Assembly (NCBI GenBank): GCA_024281135.1
Contig: JAMXLG010000183.1
Coordinates: 1-7,706 of the forward strand
DNA length: 7,706 nucleotides
Source: Vulcanimicrobiia bacterium
GTDB taxonomy: Bacteria > Eremiobacterota > Eremiobacteria > Baltobacterales > Baltobacteraceae
Reading direction: 5' to 3'
Below the pieces are notes generated by a model. It saw only the letters and a program-made list of their open reading frames with translations. It did not search any database and had not been told where the DNA came from. Positions 1-6,716 of this stretch are shown here, one piece after another. Each line of letters opens with the position of its first letter. Position 1 is the first letter of the stretch. Both the position numbers and the translations under genes were made by a program.

Positions 1-24
1 TCGTTGCCGAAATTCGACGTCCTC

Positions 25-534
25 ATGAACTCGAGCCTGTATCGTTCTACGCTCGAGACGCCCTACGGCGAGATCCAAATCGGCGTGGATGACGACGGCG
101 TTTTACTCGAAGTTCGCCTGCCGAATCGCGGCCCGTTTTCGCCGAAGCGCATCTCGATGCCGGCTGCGGCAGCGTACGGAATGGACGCGGTGCGGTCGCA
201 ACTGCGCGAATATTTCACCGGATCGCGCCGCACCTTCGATCTTCCACTCGATGCGCTCGGAACCGAGTTCGAACGCGCGATCTGGGAACGCTTGCGTTCG
301 ATTCCCTACGGAGAAACGACATCGTACGGAACGATTGCTTCGGAACTTGGATTATTAAACGGCGCACGAGCGGTCGGGCGCGCAAACGGCGCCAATCCGA
401 TTCCGATCGTCATCCCATGTCATCGCGTGATCGGGAGCAACGGAGAGTTAACGGGGTTCGGCGGTGGGCTCCCGCTCAAACGAGCGCTGCTTGAATTCGA
501 AGGCGCGCTTCCCCGCGACTTATTCAGTCTGTAA
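25..534 (+). CDS. ogt: Methylated-DNA--protein-cysteine methyltransferase (O6-alkylguanine-DNA alkyltransferase)
   Basis: The protein repairs O6-methylguanine (and O4-methylthymine) in DNA by moving the alkyl group irreversibly to its own cysteine. The signature PCHRVIG is present, with the acceptor Cys at about residue 132 (codon 418-420) counting from the ATG at 25. Ahead of it lie the winged-helix region IPYGETTSYGTIA and RAVGRANGANP, which carries the family's DNA-intercalating Arg. After it come GFGGG and the LLEFEG segment with the conserved Glu. The N-terminal part is the usual poorly conserved domain. From ATG 25 it has 169 residues, normal for Ogt. The frame stays open to the window edge, with a TTG at 4, so the true start could be upstream; no clear Shine-Dalgarno precedes ATG 25. 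There is no Ada-type N-terminal zinc domain in view. The 3' end overlaps the convergent mutS by 15 bp. Confidence 0.93.
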   Translation: MNSSLYRSTLETPYGEIQIGVDDDGVLLEVRLPNRGPFSPKRISMPAAAAYGMDAVRSQLREYFTGSRRTFDLPLDALGTEFERAIWERLRSIPYGETTSYGTIASELGLLNGARAVGRANGANPIPIVIPCHRVIGSNGELTGFGGGLPLKRALLEFEGALPRDLFSL

Positions 535-3006
535 AAATGACATTTGAAGTTCCGTCGCGCTATGGCGCGTAATGCGGCGCCGCAGCGGAACCTGTTGTTC
601 CACGTCGGCTTTACCTGAGAGCGCATCGGCAATTTCTTTTGCACGGTCGATAACCGACCCGGGGAGTCCCGCCATCTTCGCCACTTCGATGCCGAACGAG
701 CGCGAAGAACTTCCCCGCTGTACTCGGTGCGAAAAGACCGGCGCTCCGCCTCGAGCGGTATTTTCTACGGCCGTTATGTGGTAGTTCGCGACGAGCGTCC
801 AATGTTCGGCGAGCGCACACAATTCATGAAAATGCGTCGCGAAGAGTGTCATCGGCGATTGCGTATCGAGGCCGAGGAGAAACTCACAGATCGCCTGCGC
901 GATCGAGAGCCCGTCGATCGTTCCCGTTCCGCGCCCGACCTCATCGATCAGCAGCAGCGAACGGCGCGTGCTGCGCCGCAAAATGTTGGCCGCTTCCGCC
1001 ATCTCCATATAGAACGTCGATTGTCCCGACGCAAGGTCGTCGCCGGCTCCGATCCGCGTGAAAATGCGATCGACAACACCCAAACGCATAGACTGCGCCG
1101 GAACGAACGATCCGATCTGCGCCATAATCACGAGCAGCCCGTTCTGGCGCAAATACGTCGACTTACCGCCCATATTGGGGCCGGTTAGCAAAATGAAACG
1201 GTGCGCGCCGTTTTCCAACCGAAGATCGTTCGGCACGAAATTCGTTCGTAGCACCGCTTCCATCACCGGATGACGCCCCTCGTCGATCGAGATGACGCTC
1301 TCGTCGAGGAATTCGGGACGAACGTAGCCACGCTCGGCAGCACACTGCGCGAGTCCGCAGAGTACGTCGATTTCGCCGATCGCGTCAGCCGCTGCGAGCA
1401 ATGCTTCCGCTTGCGTGGCGACACGCTCCAACAATTCTTCGTACAACCGCGCTTCGAGCCGCTCTTGACGGGCCTGCGCCGTCGAAATCGCGAGCTCCAA
1501 CTCTTTGAGCTCCGGCGTAATGAAGCGTTCGCCCGTCGTGAGCGTTTGTTTTCGCACGTAGTCCGCGGGCACGGAACCGGCTTGCGCCTTCGAGACTTCG
1601 ATTGCGTACCCGAACGCGCTCGCATACTTGATCCTTAGCGTCTTGATACCGGTACGCTCGCGCTCGCGCTCCTCGAGTTCGGAGAGTTTCGAGCGGGCGT
1701 CGGTGCGCAATACGACGCATTCCGCGAGCTCCGCATTCGCATCGGGACGAATCACGCCGCCGTCCGCAATCGCTGCAGGCGGCTCGTCTACGAGCGTGCG
1801 CTGCAAATCATCGAGGAGCTCATTAAAGCTGTCGATCCGCTCCGCAAGCGGCGCGAGCTGCGGCGGCACGACTTGCGCGAGCGGACGAATGATATCGAGC
1901 GTGCGCCGCAATGAGGCCAGATCGCGCGGGAGTGCGCGACGGAATCGCGCTTTCTGTGCGATGCGCTCCAGATCGAAGCACCCTTTGAGGAGGTCGCGAA
2001 TGGCTTCACGCCGCGCGTGCTCGGCTAGTAATGTCGCAACCGCATCTTGACGCTGCGCGATGGCATCGCGATTGATAAGCGGCGCTTGAATCCAACGCGC
2101 GAGCATCCGCGAACCCATTGCCGTTGCGCATTCATCCAACGTAGCAAGAAGCGTCGCCCGCGGATTCTGTCCTTGCGCGCGGGTCAGTTCGAGATGCTTG
2201 CGCGTCGACGGGTCGAGCGAAAGGAATTCAGCGCGCTGATAGAACGCAGGCGCGTGAAGGCCTTCGCTGCCGTTTGTAATGCCGGTTCGCTTGACGAACC
2301 CCGCAAGACTATCGAGCGCGCGATGGATCGCAACCGATTCATCGAGCGAAAAGCCGTCGATCGCCGCCCGTTCGCGCGCTTCGACCAGCCCAAGCGAAGG
2401 CGCAGCGAGACGCGCGCCGAGCGATTCAATAGCCGTCGAGAGCGCTGCGCGGACGTCTGCGGGCAAGTCTCCGACGATCTCGGACGGGCCGACGCGCGCG
2501 AGTTCCGCCAGCATCTCATCGTATGCCAAGTCCCCGGTTATCGCCGTCGCCGCGCAATATCCGGTCGATACGTCACCGTAGGCAAGCGCGAACGAATCAT
2601 TGAGCAGCGTGAGCGCTGCGAGGTAATTGTTCTGTTTTCCGTCAAGAAGCTGCTCCTCGATCAACGTACCCGGCGTAACGATGCGTACGACGTCGCGACG
2701 CACGAGTTTATTAGGCACAGGTGCTTCGAGTTGTTCCGCAAGCGCGATGATGAAACGCTGCTGGACCAGTTTGTGCAGATACCCTGAAAGCGCGTGATGC
2801 GGGACGCCCGCCATTGCAACGCGGCGTCCTCCACCGGCTTCTTTACTGGTGAGCGCAATCTGCAGGGCGCGAGCGATCGTTTCTGCATCGTCGCCGTATG
2901 CTTCGTAAAAATCGCCGACGCGGCTGAGGAGAATCGCCTCGGGATGTTTGTTCTTCATCCCAAAGTACTGCTCCAGCATCGGCGAGTACTTGACGGCTTC
3001 GCTCAT
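520..3006 (-). CDS. mutS: DNA mismatch repair protein MutS
   Basis: MutS recognises mispairs and small loops and starts mismatch repair as an ATP-driven sliding clamp. The 828-residue protein has all MutS1 parts. The N-terminal mismatch-binding domain carries the Phe-x-Glu wedge in GDFYEAYGDD (F33, E35). Connector and lever regions follow, then a clamp segment with GYAIEVSK and RKQTLTTGERFITPEL. The ABC ATPase has Walker A TGPNMGGKST (K615), signature-like SGQSTFYMEM, and Walker B LLLIDEVGRGT (D688, E689). Near the C-terminus is the dimerisation stretch GIEVAKMAGLP. The last residues contain QMSFL (821-825), matching the beta-clamp-binding motif of MutS (QMSLL in E. coli, from memory). The protein stops three residues later, so the E. 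coli-type tetramerisation tail is absent. It is the second gene after miaB (7-bp gap). No MutL is in the window. Confidence 0.98.
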   Translation of the reverse strand: MSEAVKYSPMLEQYFGMKNKHPEAILLSRVGDFYEAYGDDAETIARALQIALTSKEAGGGRRVAMAGVPHHALSGYLHKLVQQRFIIALAEQLEAPVPNKLVRRDVVRIVTPGTLIEEQLLDGKQNNYLAALTLLNDSFALAYGDVSTGYCAATAITGDLAYDEMLAELARVGPSEIVGDLPADVRAALSTAIESLGARLAAPSLGLVEARERAAIDGFSLDESVAIHRALDSLAGFVKRTGITNGSEGLHAPAFYQRAEFLSLDPSTRKHLELTRAQGQNPRATLLATLDECATAMGSRMLARWIQAPLINRDAIAQRQDAVATLLAEHARREAIRDLLKGCFDLERIAQKARFRRALPRDLASLRRTLDIIRPLAQVVPPQLAPLAERIDSFNELLDDLQRTLVDEPPAAIADGGVIRPDANAELAECVVLRTDARSKLSELEERERERTGIKTLRIKYASAFGYAIEVSKAQAGSVPADYVRKQTLTTGERFITPELKELELAISTAQARQERLEARLYEELLERVATQAEALLAAADAIGEIDVLCGLAQCAAERGYVRPEFLDESVISIDEGRHPVMEAVLRTNFVPNDLRLENGAHRFILLTGPNMGGKSTYLRQNGLLVIMAQIGSFVPAQSMRLGVVDRIFTRIGAGDDLASGQSTFYMEMAEAANILRRSTRRSLLLIDEVGRGTGTIDGLSIAQAICEFLLGLDTQSPMTLFATHFHELCALAEHWTLVANYHITAVENTARGGAPVFSHRVQRGSSSRSFGIEVAKMAGLPGSVIDRAKEIADALSGKADVEQQVPLRRRITRHSATELQMSFLQTE

Positions 3007-3016
3007 GTGAACCTTA
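3007..3016 (-). promoter_or_regulatory. Ribosome binding site of mutS overlapping the miaB stop codon
   Basis: On the minus strand the miaB stop TAA is read into TAAGG, a five-base match to the Shine-Dalgarno consensus, followed about five bases later by the mutS ATG. The stop of miaB is thus part of the ribosome binding site of mutS. This suggests translational coupling and supports both the mutS start and a shared transcript. Confidence 0.6.
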
Positions 3017-4411
3017 GAGCAAACTTACAACTGGCTGCGCGACGCTTGCCCCGCTATCGCCGAATCGCTGTGCGCGGCGGACGATCGTTCCCGTACATCC
3101 CCATACGTGCGCGGTCGCGACATCGATGTCCAGCCATGGTTCCTGCGCGTAGAGTGCTTCGTCGTAATCATCGGGCATCGGTGCAATCACGGTTACGTTG
3201 TCGAGCGTCTTTGCGGCGAGCTTTGAGGCGTCTTTTTTCGACGGTCCAACGATCAACACACGAACGGTGGTGCCGATTTTTCGATCGTGATACGCGCGAG
3301 TCGACGCATTCTGCGCGTCCACCAAACGTTTGAATCGCTCGGCCGAAACCTCTCCGGGAACTTGTTCCCAGCGAGCTGCCGGCGTACCTCGGCGAATCGA
3401 ATAGATGAACATGAATGCGTTGCTGAAGACATCGGTCTTCACGTACTCGACCGTTGCATCGAAATCGCCGTCGGTTTCACCAGGGAAACCGACGATCACA
3501 TCAGTTGTAATTGCCCAATCCGGCAGATAACGGTGGATCAATTCCACCTTCTCACGGAACTGCGCCATCGTATACTTGCGATTCATCCGGCGCAACATCG
3601 CATCGCTTCCGGATTGCAACGGTAAATGGACGCGCGGGTTCAACTGCGGCACCTGCGCGAGATTGGCGATGATCTTTTCCGTGAAGTCTTTGGGATGCGG
3701 TGAGATAAACGTCAGCCGTTCCAGTCCGGGCAACGCGCCGACGGCTTTGCAGAGATCCCCGAAGTCTTCACCGGTAGCCGGATCCTTCCACGCGTTGACC
3801 GTCTGGCCGACGAGCATCACTTCGCGAGCTCCTGATGCGATCAGCTTCTCAACCTCGGCGACGATCTCGCGCATCGGTCGATGATCGAAACGTCCGCGCA
3901 CGTGCGGCACAATGCAAAACGTACAGTAATAGGAACAACCGCGCTGCACGGTCACGAAGCCGCGCAGATGCGAGAAGGCATCCGTCACAGCATCAGCGGA
4001 CCCGCCGAGCGGCATTAGCAACGCCCGTTCATCGGTGAAATCGATATCGTCGAACGACGGGTGCCAAGACTCGAGCGTATCCCCGAGCTGCACCAATTCT
4101 TTTGTTCCAAAGACGGCGTCGACGTGAGGCGCGAGCGTCTGCATCCGGTCGCGGTCTTGTTCGGCCAAGCATCCCATCACGACGAGGCGCACACCGGGAT
4201 CGGCTTCCTTGAGAACCTTGAAATGGTTCATCCGTCCGTAGGCGCGGCGTTCGGCGTTATCGCGGACGGTGCACGTGTTGAGCACTAAGACGTTCGCTTC
4301 TTCCGGCTTCGATGCAATCTCATAACCGACGGACGCGGCGCGGTCGGCAATGTATTGCGAGTCGGCTTCATTCATCTGGCAGCCGAACGTCTCGATGTAG
4401 ATTCTGGCCAT
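3014..4411 (-). CDS. miaB: tRNA-2-methylthio-N6-dimethylallyladenosine synthase (MiaB)
   Basis: This radical-SAM methylthiotransferase converts i6A37 to ms2i6A37 in tRNAs reading UNN codons, which stabilises codon-anticodon pairing. From the ATG at 4411 it has 465 residues. The N-terminal MTTase domain has three cluster cysteines: ETFGCQMN (C11), LNTCTVRDNA (C47) and VMGCLAEQ (C81). The radical-SAM motif is RGCSYYCTFC (C159, C163, C166). A TRAM RNA-binding domain lies at the C-terminus (roughly 380-450, ending in HVWGCTGTIV). ETFGCQMNE and NTCTVRDNAERR point to MiaB rather than MtaB or RimO. I chose ATG 4411 because family members begin just before the first Cys motif. An in-frame ATG at 4456 would add 15 Gly/Ser/Glu-rich residues of no recognisable origin. 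Neither start has a strong ribosome binding site. It is probably the first gene of a miaB-mutS transcript; miaA is not in the window. Confidence 0.96.
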   Translation of the reverse strand: MARIYIETFGCQMNEADSQYIADRAASVGYEIASKPEEANVLVLNTCTVRDNAERRAYGRMNHFKVLKEADPGVRLVVMGCLAEQDRDRMQTLAPHVDAVFGTKELVQLGDTLESWHPSFDDIDFTDERALLMPLGGSADAVTDAFSHLRGFVTVQRGCSYYCTFCIVPHVRGRFDHRPMREIVAEVEKLIASGAREVMLVGQTVNAWKDPATGEDFGDLCKAVGALPGLERLTFISPHPKDFTEKIIANLAQVPQLNPRVHLPLQSGSDAMLRRMNRKYTMAQFREKVELIHRYLPDWAITTDVIVGFPGETDGDFDATVEYVKTDVFSNAFMFIYSIRRGTPAARWEQVPGEVSAERFKRLVDAQNASTRAYHDRKIGTTVRVLIVGPSKKDASKLAAKTLDNVTVIAPMPDDYDEALYAQEPWLDIDVATAHVWGCTGTIVRRAQRFGDSGASVAQPVVSLL

Positions 4412-4556
4412 GGATTCCGCGCTCTGTTCGCCGGACGCGCGTCCATGCCCGTCCATCGCGAAGGCCAGCTTGGCCGCTCCGCCCGGTACGTGGGGGTCAG
4501 CAGGTGCCGATGCGAATCAAGGGCCGGTGCAACTCACCGAGCCCGCCGACGGCAGC
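4412..4556. other. Divergent spacer between miaB and der
   Basis: Both divergent genes should have their promoters here, but the stretch is GC-rich and I see no convincing -35/-10 pair on either strand. The one visible structure is a short inverted repeat, GGCCA-GCT-TGGCC (4463-4475), which is too small to call an operator. AAGGG at 4519-4523 stands just before an in-frame GTG at 4527 and could be the ribosome binding site of der if translation starts there. Weak extensions of both neighbouring reading frames cross this spacer. Confidence 0.4.
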
Positions 4557-5912
4557 ATGCTTCGTCCGGCAACAGTAGCTATCGTCGGACGCCCAAACGT
4601 CGGAAAAAGCGCGCTCTTCAATCGCCTCATCGGGCAGCGTCTGGCCATCGTGGAAGATACGCCGGGCGTCACGCGCGACCGTCTCTACGCCATTTGCGAA
4701 TGGCGTGGACGCACGTTCAGTGTGGTCGACACGGCGGGCATCGATCCTGATGCCGACGTTGCGCACGGCGATGAATTCGCCGAGCCGACGCGCCGCCAAG
4801 CCGAAGCGGCGGCGCACGAAGCCGATGCAATCGTCTTCGTCGTCGACGCGCAAACGGGTCTCCATCCGCTCGACGAAGACGTCGCGAACATTCTGCGTTC
4901 GCTGCGCCGGCGAGTCGTGCTCGTCGCCAACAAGACGGAGTCGCCGAACGCGCTTGCATCGGTGCACGGCGAGTTCTCACGCCTGGGTTTCGGCGAGCCG
5001 GTTGCCGTCTCGGCGATCCACGGTGAAGGCACCGGAGATTTACTGGACTCCATCGTCGAACTGCTACCGGCGCAAGCGCCGAACGCCGTTCCCGAAGATG
5101 AACTCGCACTTGCGATCATTGGGCGGCCGAACGTCGGAAAGAGTTCGCTGCTCAATTCGTTGATCGGTGAAGAGCGTGCCATCGTCTCCGACGTTCCGGG
5201 CACGACCCGAGACGCGATCGACAGCGTCTTCAGCTGGCACGATCGCAAGATTCGCTTGATCGATACGGCCGGCGTTCGCAAGAAACCCGAAGCGCACGGC
5301 GCGATCGAATACTACGCAGCGCTGCGCTCGCTGAACGCAATCTCGCGTTGCGACATCGCAATCCTCGTCTTCGATTCGATGGTGGGAGTAACGACGCAGG
5401 ACCGCCGCCTGGCCGGTCTTGCAATCGAAGAGCGCAAAGGGCTGATCATCATCGGGAACAAGTGGGATCTCGCGCGCGAACAGCAAGGCGAATTCAGCCA
5501 AGGTGAACTCGCGAACGTCATCCACGATTTGATTCCGTTTGCGAAGTTTGCGCCGATCACGTTTCTCTCCGCGAAAACGAAACGGCGCCTGGGTAGCCTG
5601 ATGCCGCTCGTCAACAAAGTCGCTGAGAATCTGGATCGCCGCATTCCGACCGGACAACTCAATGCGCTGATCCGCGACGCCGTACTCGCGCATCCTGCGC
5701 CGGCCATCGGCGGCAAAGTCTTCAAGGTATACTACGCGACCCAACCTGCAGTCCACCCGCCGGTGTTCGTATTCTCCGTCAACGATCCGGATCTCGTGCA
5801 ACCGTCATACAAACGCTTTTTGGAAAACACGATTCGCCAACATCACGACTTCGAAGGTGTACCGCTTACGCTCGAGTTTCGCCCGCGGCGCGAAGGTGAG
5901 GGAGCGGAGTGA
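4557..5912 (+). CDS. der: Ribosome-associated double GTPase Der (EngA)
   Basis: Der is an essential GTPase needed for maturation of the 50S subunit. Numbering is from ATG 4557 (451 residues; family members are usually about 435-490). G domain 1 has GRPNVGKSALFN (K17), DTPGVTRD, DTAGID and then NKTE, where the usual guanine-specifying Asp is Glu (E128). G domain 2 has GRPNVGKSSLLN (K195), PGTTRDAID, DTAGVRKK, the standard NKWD (D304) and LSAK. A C-terminal KH-like domain follows (about 355-445, with KVYYATQP and the YKRFLENTIR stretch). The start is uncertain: an in-frame GTG at 4527 has AAGGG upstream, and the frame also reaches an ATG at 4410, but that one lies within the miaB start codon palindrome and adds a low-complexity leader. 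The stop overlaps the plsY start, as in the der-plsY pairs of Firmicutes. Confidence 0.96.
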   Translation: MLRPATVAIVGRPNVGKSALFNRLIGQRLAIVEDTPGVTRDRLYAICEWRGRTFSVVDTAGIDPDADVAHGDEFAEPTRRQAEAAAHEADAIVFVVDAQTGLHPLDEDVANILRSLRRRVVLVANKTESPNALASVHGEFSRLGFGEPVAVSAIHGEGTGDLLDSIVELLPAQAPNAVPEDELALAIIGRPNVGKSSLLNSLIGEERAIVSDVPGTTRDAIDSVFSWHDRKIRLIDTAGVRKKPEAHGAIEYYAALRSLNAISRCDIAILVFDSMVGVTTQDRRLAGLAIEERKGLIIIGNKWDLAREQQGEFSQGELANVIHDLIPFAKFAPITFLSAKTKRRLGSLMPLVNKVAENLDRRIPTGQLNALIRDAVLAHPAPAIGGKVFKVYYATQPAVHPPVFVFSVNDPDLVQPSYKRFLENTIRQHHDFEGVPLTLEFRPRREGEGAE

Positions 5913-6580
5913 GCGACGTCGGGATATTTACTGGAACCGATGCGATCTTGATGAACGCGGTGGTCGCCGTCATCGTCGCGTTGATCTCGTTTCTCATCGG
6001 ATCCATTCCGTTCGGATACTTGATCGGGCGCTTCTTCTACCACACCGACATACGGAAATCGGGCTCGGGAAATATCGGCGCGATGAATGCGCTGCGCACG
6101 CTCGGAAAAACCGGCGCCGTCGCGGTGCTGTTGCTCGATGCGTTGAAGGGCGCGATCCCCGTCCTTGCCGCCGCTGCTATTTTCAACCAAGTCGACCTTC
6201 AACTCTCACAGATCGCGCAAAGCATCGCCGGGACATTTGCGGTGCTCGGTCACTGCTTCTCGCCGTGGCTGGGGTGGAAGGGCGGAAAGGGCGTTGCAAC
6301 GTCCTTCGGAGCGATCTTCGCGATGAGCTGGGCTGCCGGACTCGTCGTGATCCTCGGCTGGGTGATCGGCGCGTTGCTCCTCACGAAGTATTCGTCAGTC
6401 GGCTCGATGCTTGCGAACATCGTCGCGCCCTTTGCGCTCTACTTCTTCACGCACTCGTGGGCCGAGGCCGGTTTCGGGGTGTTCGTAGCCCTTTTTATCA
6501 TGTGGACGCATCGGGAGAATATCGACCGCTTGCGTAACGGAAGAGAGAACCGAATCTCGTTGTTCACTCGCCGCACGTAG
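5909..6580 (+). CDS. plsY: Acyl-phosphate:glycerol-3-phosphate acyltransferase PlsY
   Basis: PlsY is an integral membrane enzyme that moves the acyl group from acyl-phosphate (made by PlsX) to glycerol-3-phosphate, giving lysophosphatidic acid, the first step of phospholipid synthesis. All three cytoplasmic-loop motifs are visible: SGSGNIGAMNALRTLG (about 50-65); GHCFSPWLGWKGGKGVATSFG (glycerol-3-phosphate site, about 112-132; the KGGKG core is diagnostic); and HRENIDRLRNGRENRI near the C-terminus. Between them are hydrophobic stretches consistent with the five-helix fold, the first at about residues 15-40. The start is a GTG overlapping the der stop (GTGA), with a purine-rich stretch just upstream; an ATG at 5951 would remove only a 14-residue leader. 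At 223 residues it is slightly longer than the usual 190-210. It is translationally coupled to der. Confidence 0.96.
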   Translation: MSDVGIFTGTDAILMNAVVAVIVALISFLIGSIPFGYLIGRFFYHTDIRKSGSGNIGAMNALRTLGKTGAVAVLLLDALKGAIPVLAAAAIFNQVDLQLSQIAQSIAGTFAVLGHCFSPWLGWKGGKGVATSFGAIFAMSWAAGLVVILGWVIGALLLTKYSSVGSMLANIVAPFALYFFTHSWAEAGFGVFVALFIMWTHRENIDRLRNGRENRISLFTRRT

Positions 6581-6594
6581 GACGTGCCGTACAC

Positions 6595-6702
6595 ACGCAG
6601 GCAGCCGAATCATCGGTTCGCGACGCCGATGTCCAAATCGGACTGTCGGTTTTGTCGCAAGCCAACAGTTTGCCCGAGCAGGTTCTCAAGCTGTTCCGGT
6701 AG
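6595..6702 (+). pseudogene. Remnant of a flagellin gene: C-terminal D0 segment, internally deleted
   Basis: In one frame of the plsY-efp gap the DNA reads about 35 residues that match a flagellin C-terminus: TQAAESSVRDADV, followed directly by a stretch ending SVLSQANSLPEQVLKLFR and a TAG stop (6700-6702). Flagellins end with AAESRIRDAD..., a helix of about 15 residues, and then QAGTSVLAQANQ.P..VL.LLR (from memory). Here the part between RDADV and the last helix is missing, a loss of about 14 residues (42 bases) in frame. The frame has no ATG, GTG or TTG upstream of the match before a stop at 6535-6537, inside plsY; the only TTG inside would give 16 residues. Similarity begins some 15-20 bp after the plsY stop, which marks a probable deletion junction. 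The body of the gene is gone, so I infer a decayed stump. A short expressed peptide through an unusual start is possible but less likely. Confidence 0.72.
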
Positions 6703-6716
6703 CATTCTGGCGGGTC

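Noticed and set aside
573..584. Perfect palindrome TGCGGCGCCGCA near the mutS 3' end as a bidirectional terminator
   Set aside because: It lies inside mutS coding sequence (the Arg-rich tail), has no loop and no flanking T-run; GC-rich codons explain it.
2047..2787. Long plus-strand open frame (246 codons) opposite mutS
   Set aside because: It is Arg-rich with no recognisable motif, lies wholly inside the well-conserved mutS, and is typical of antisense shadow frames in GC-rich DNA. Similar frames at 727-1188, 1628-2050 and 5064-5801 were rejected for the same reason.
4463..4475. GGCCA-GCT-TGGCC inverted repeat as a regulator binding site between miaB and der
   Set aside because: Half-sites of five bases in GC-rich DNA are expected by chance, and no second copy or promoter is seen next to it.
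6626..6641. CCGAT-gtccaa-ATCGG hairpin after plsY as a terminator
   Set aside because: It has only five base pairs, is not followed by a T-run, and falls inside the flagellin-like coding remnant.
6538..6702. The flagellin-like tail as a frameshifted extension of PlsY
   Set aside because: PlsY is already complete, with its third motif and a normal end at 6580. The similarity to flagellin starts only after the stop, so no shift is needed.
6670..6705. TTGCCC and TAGCAT as a promoter for efp
   Set aside because: The spacer is 24 bp, too long for a sigma-70 type promoter, and both hexamers fall in codons or the stop of the flagellin remnant.
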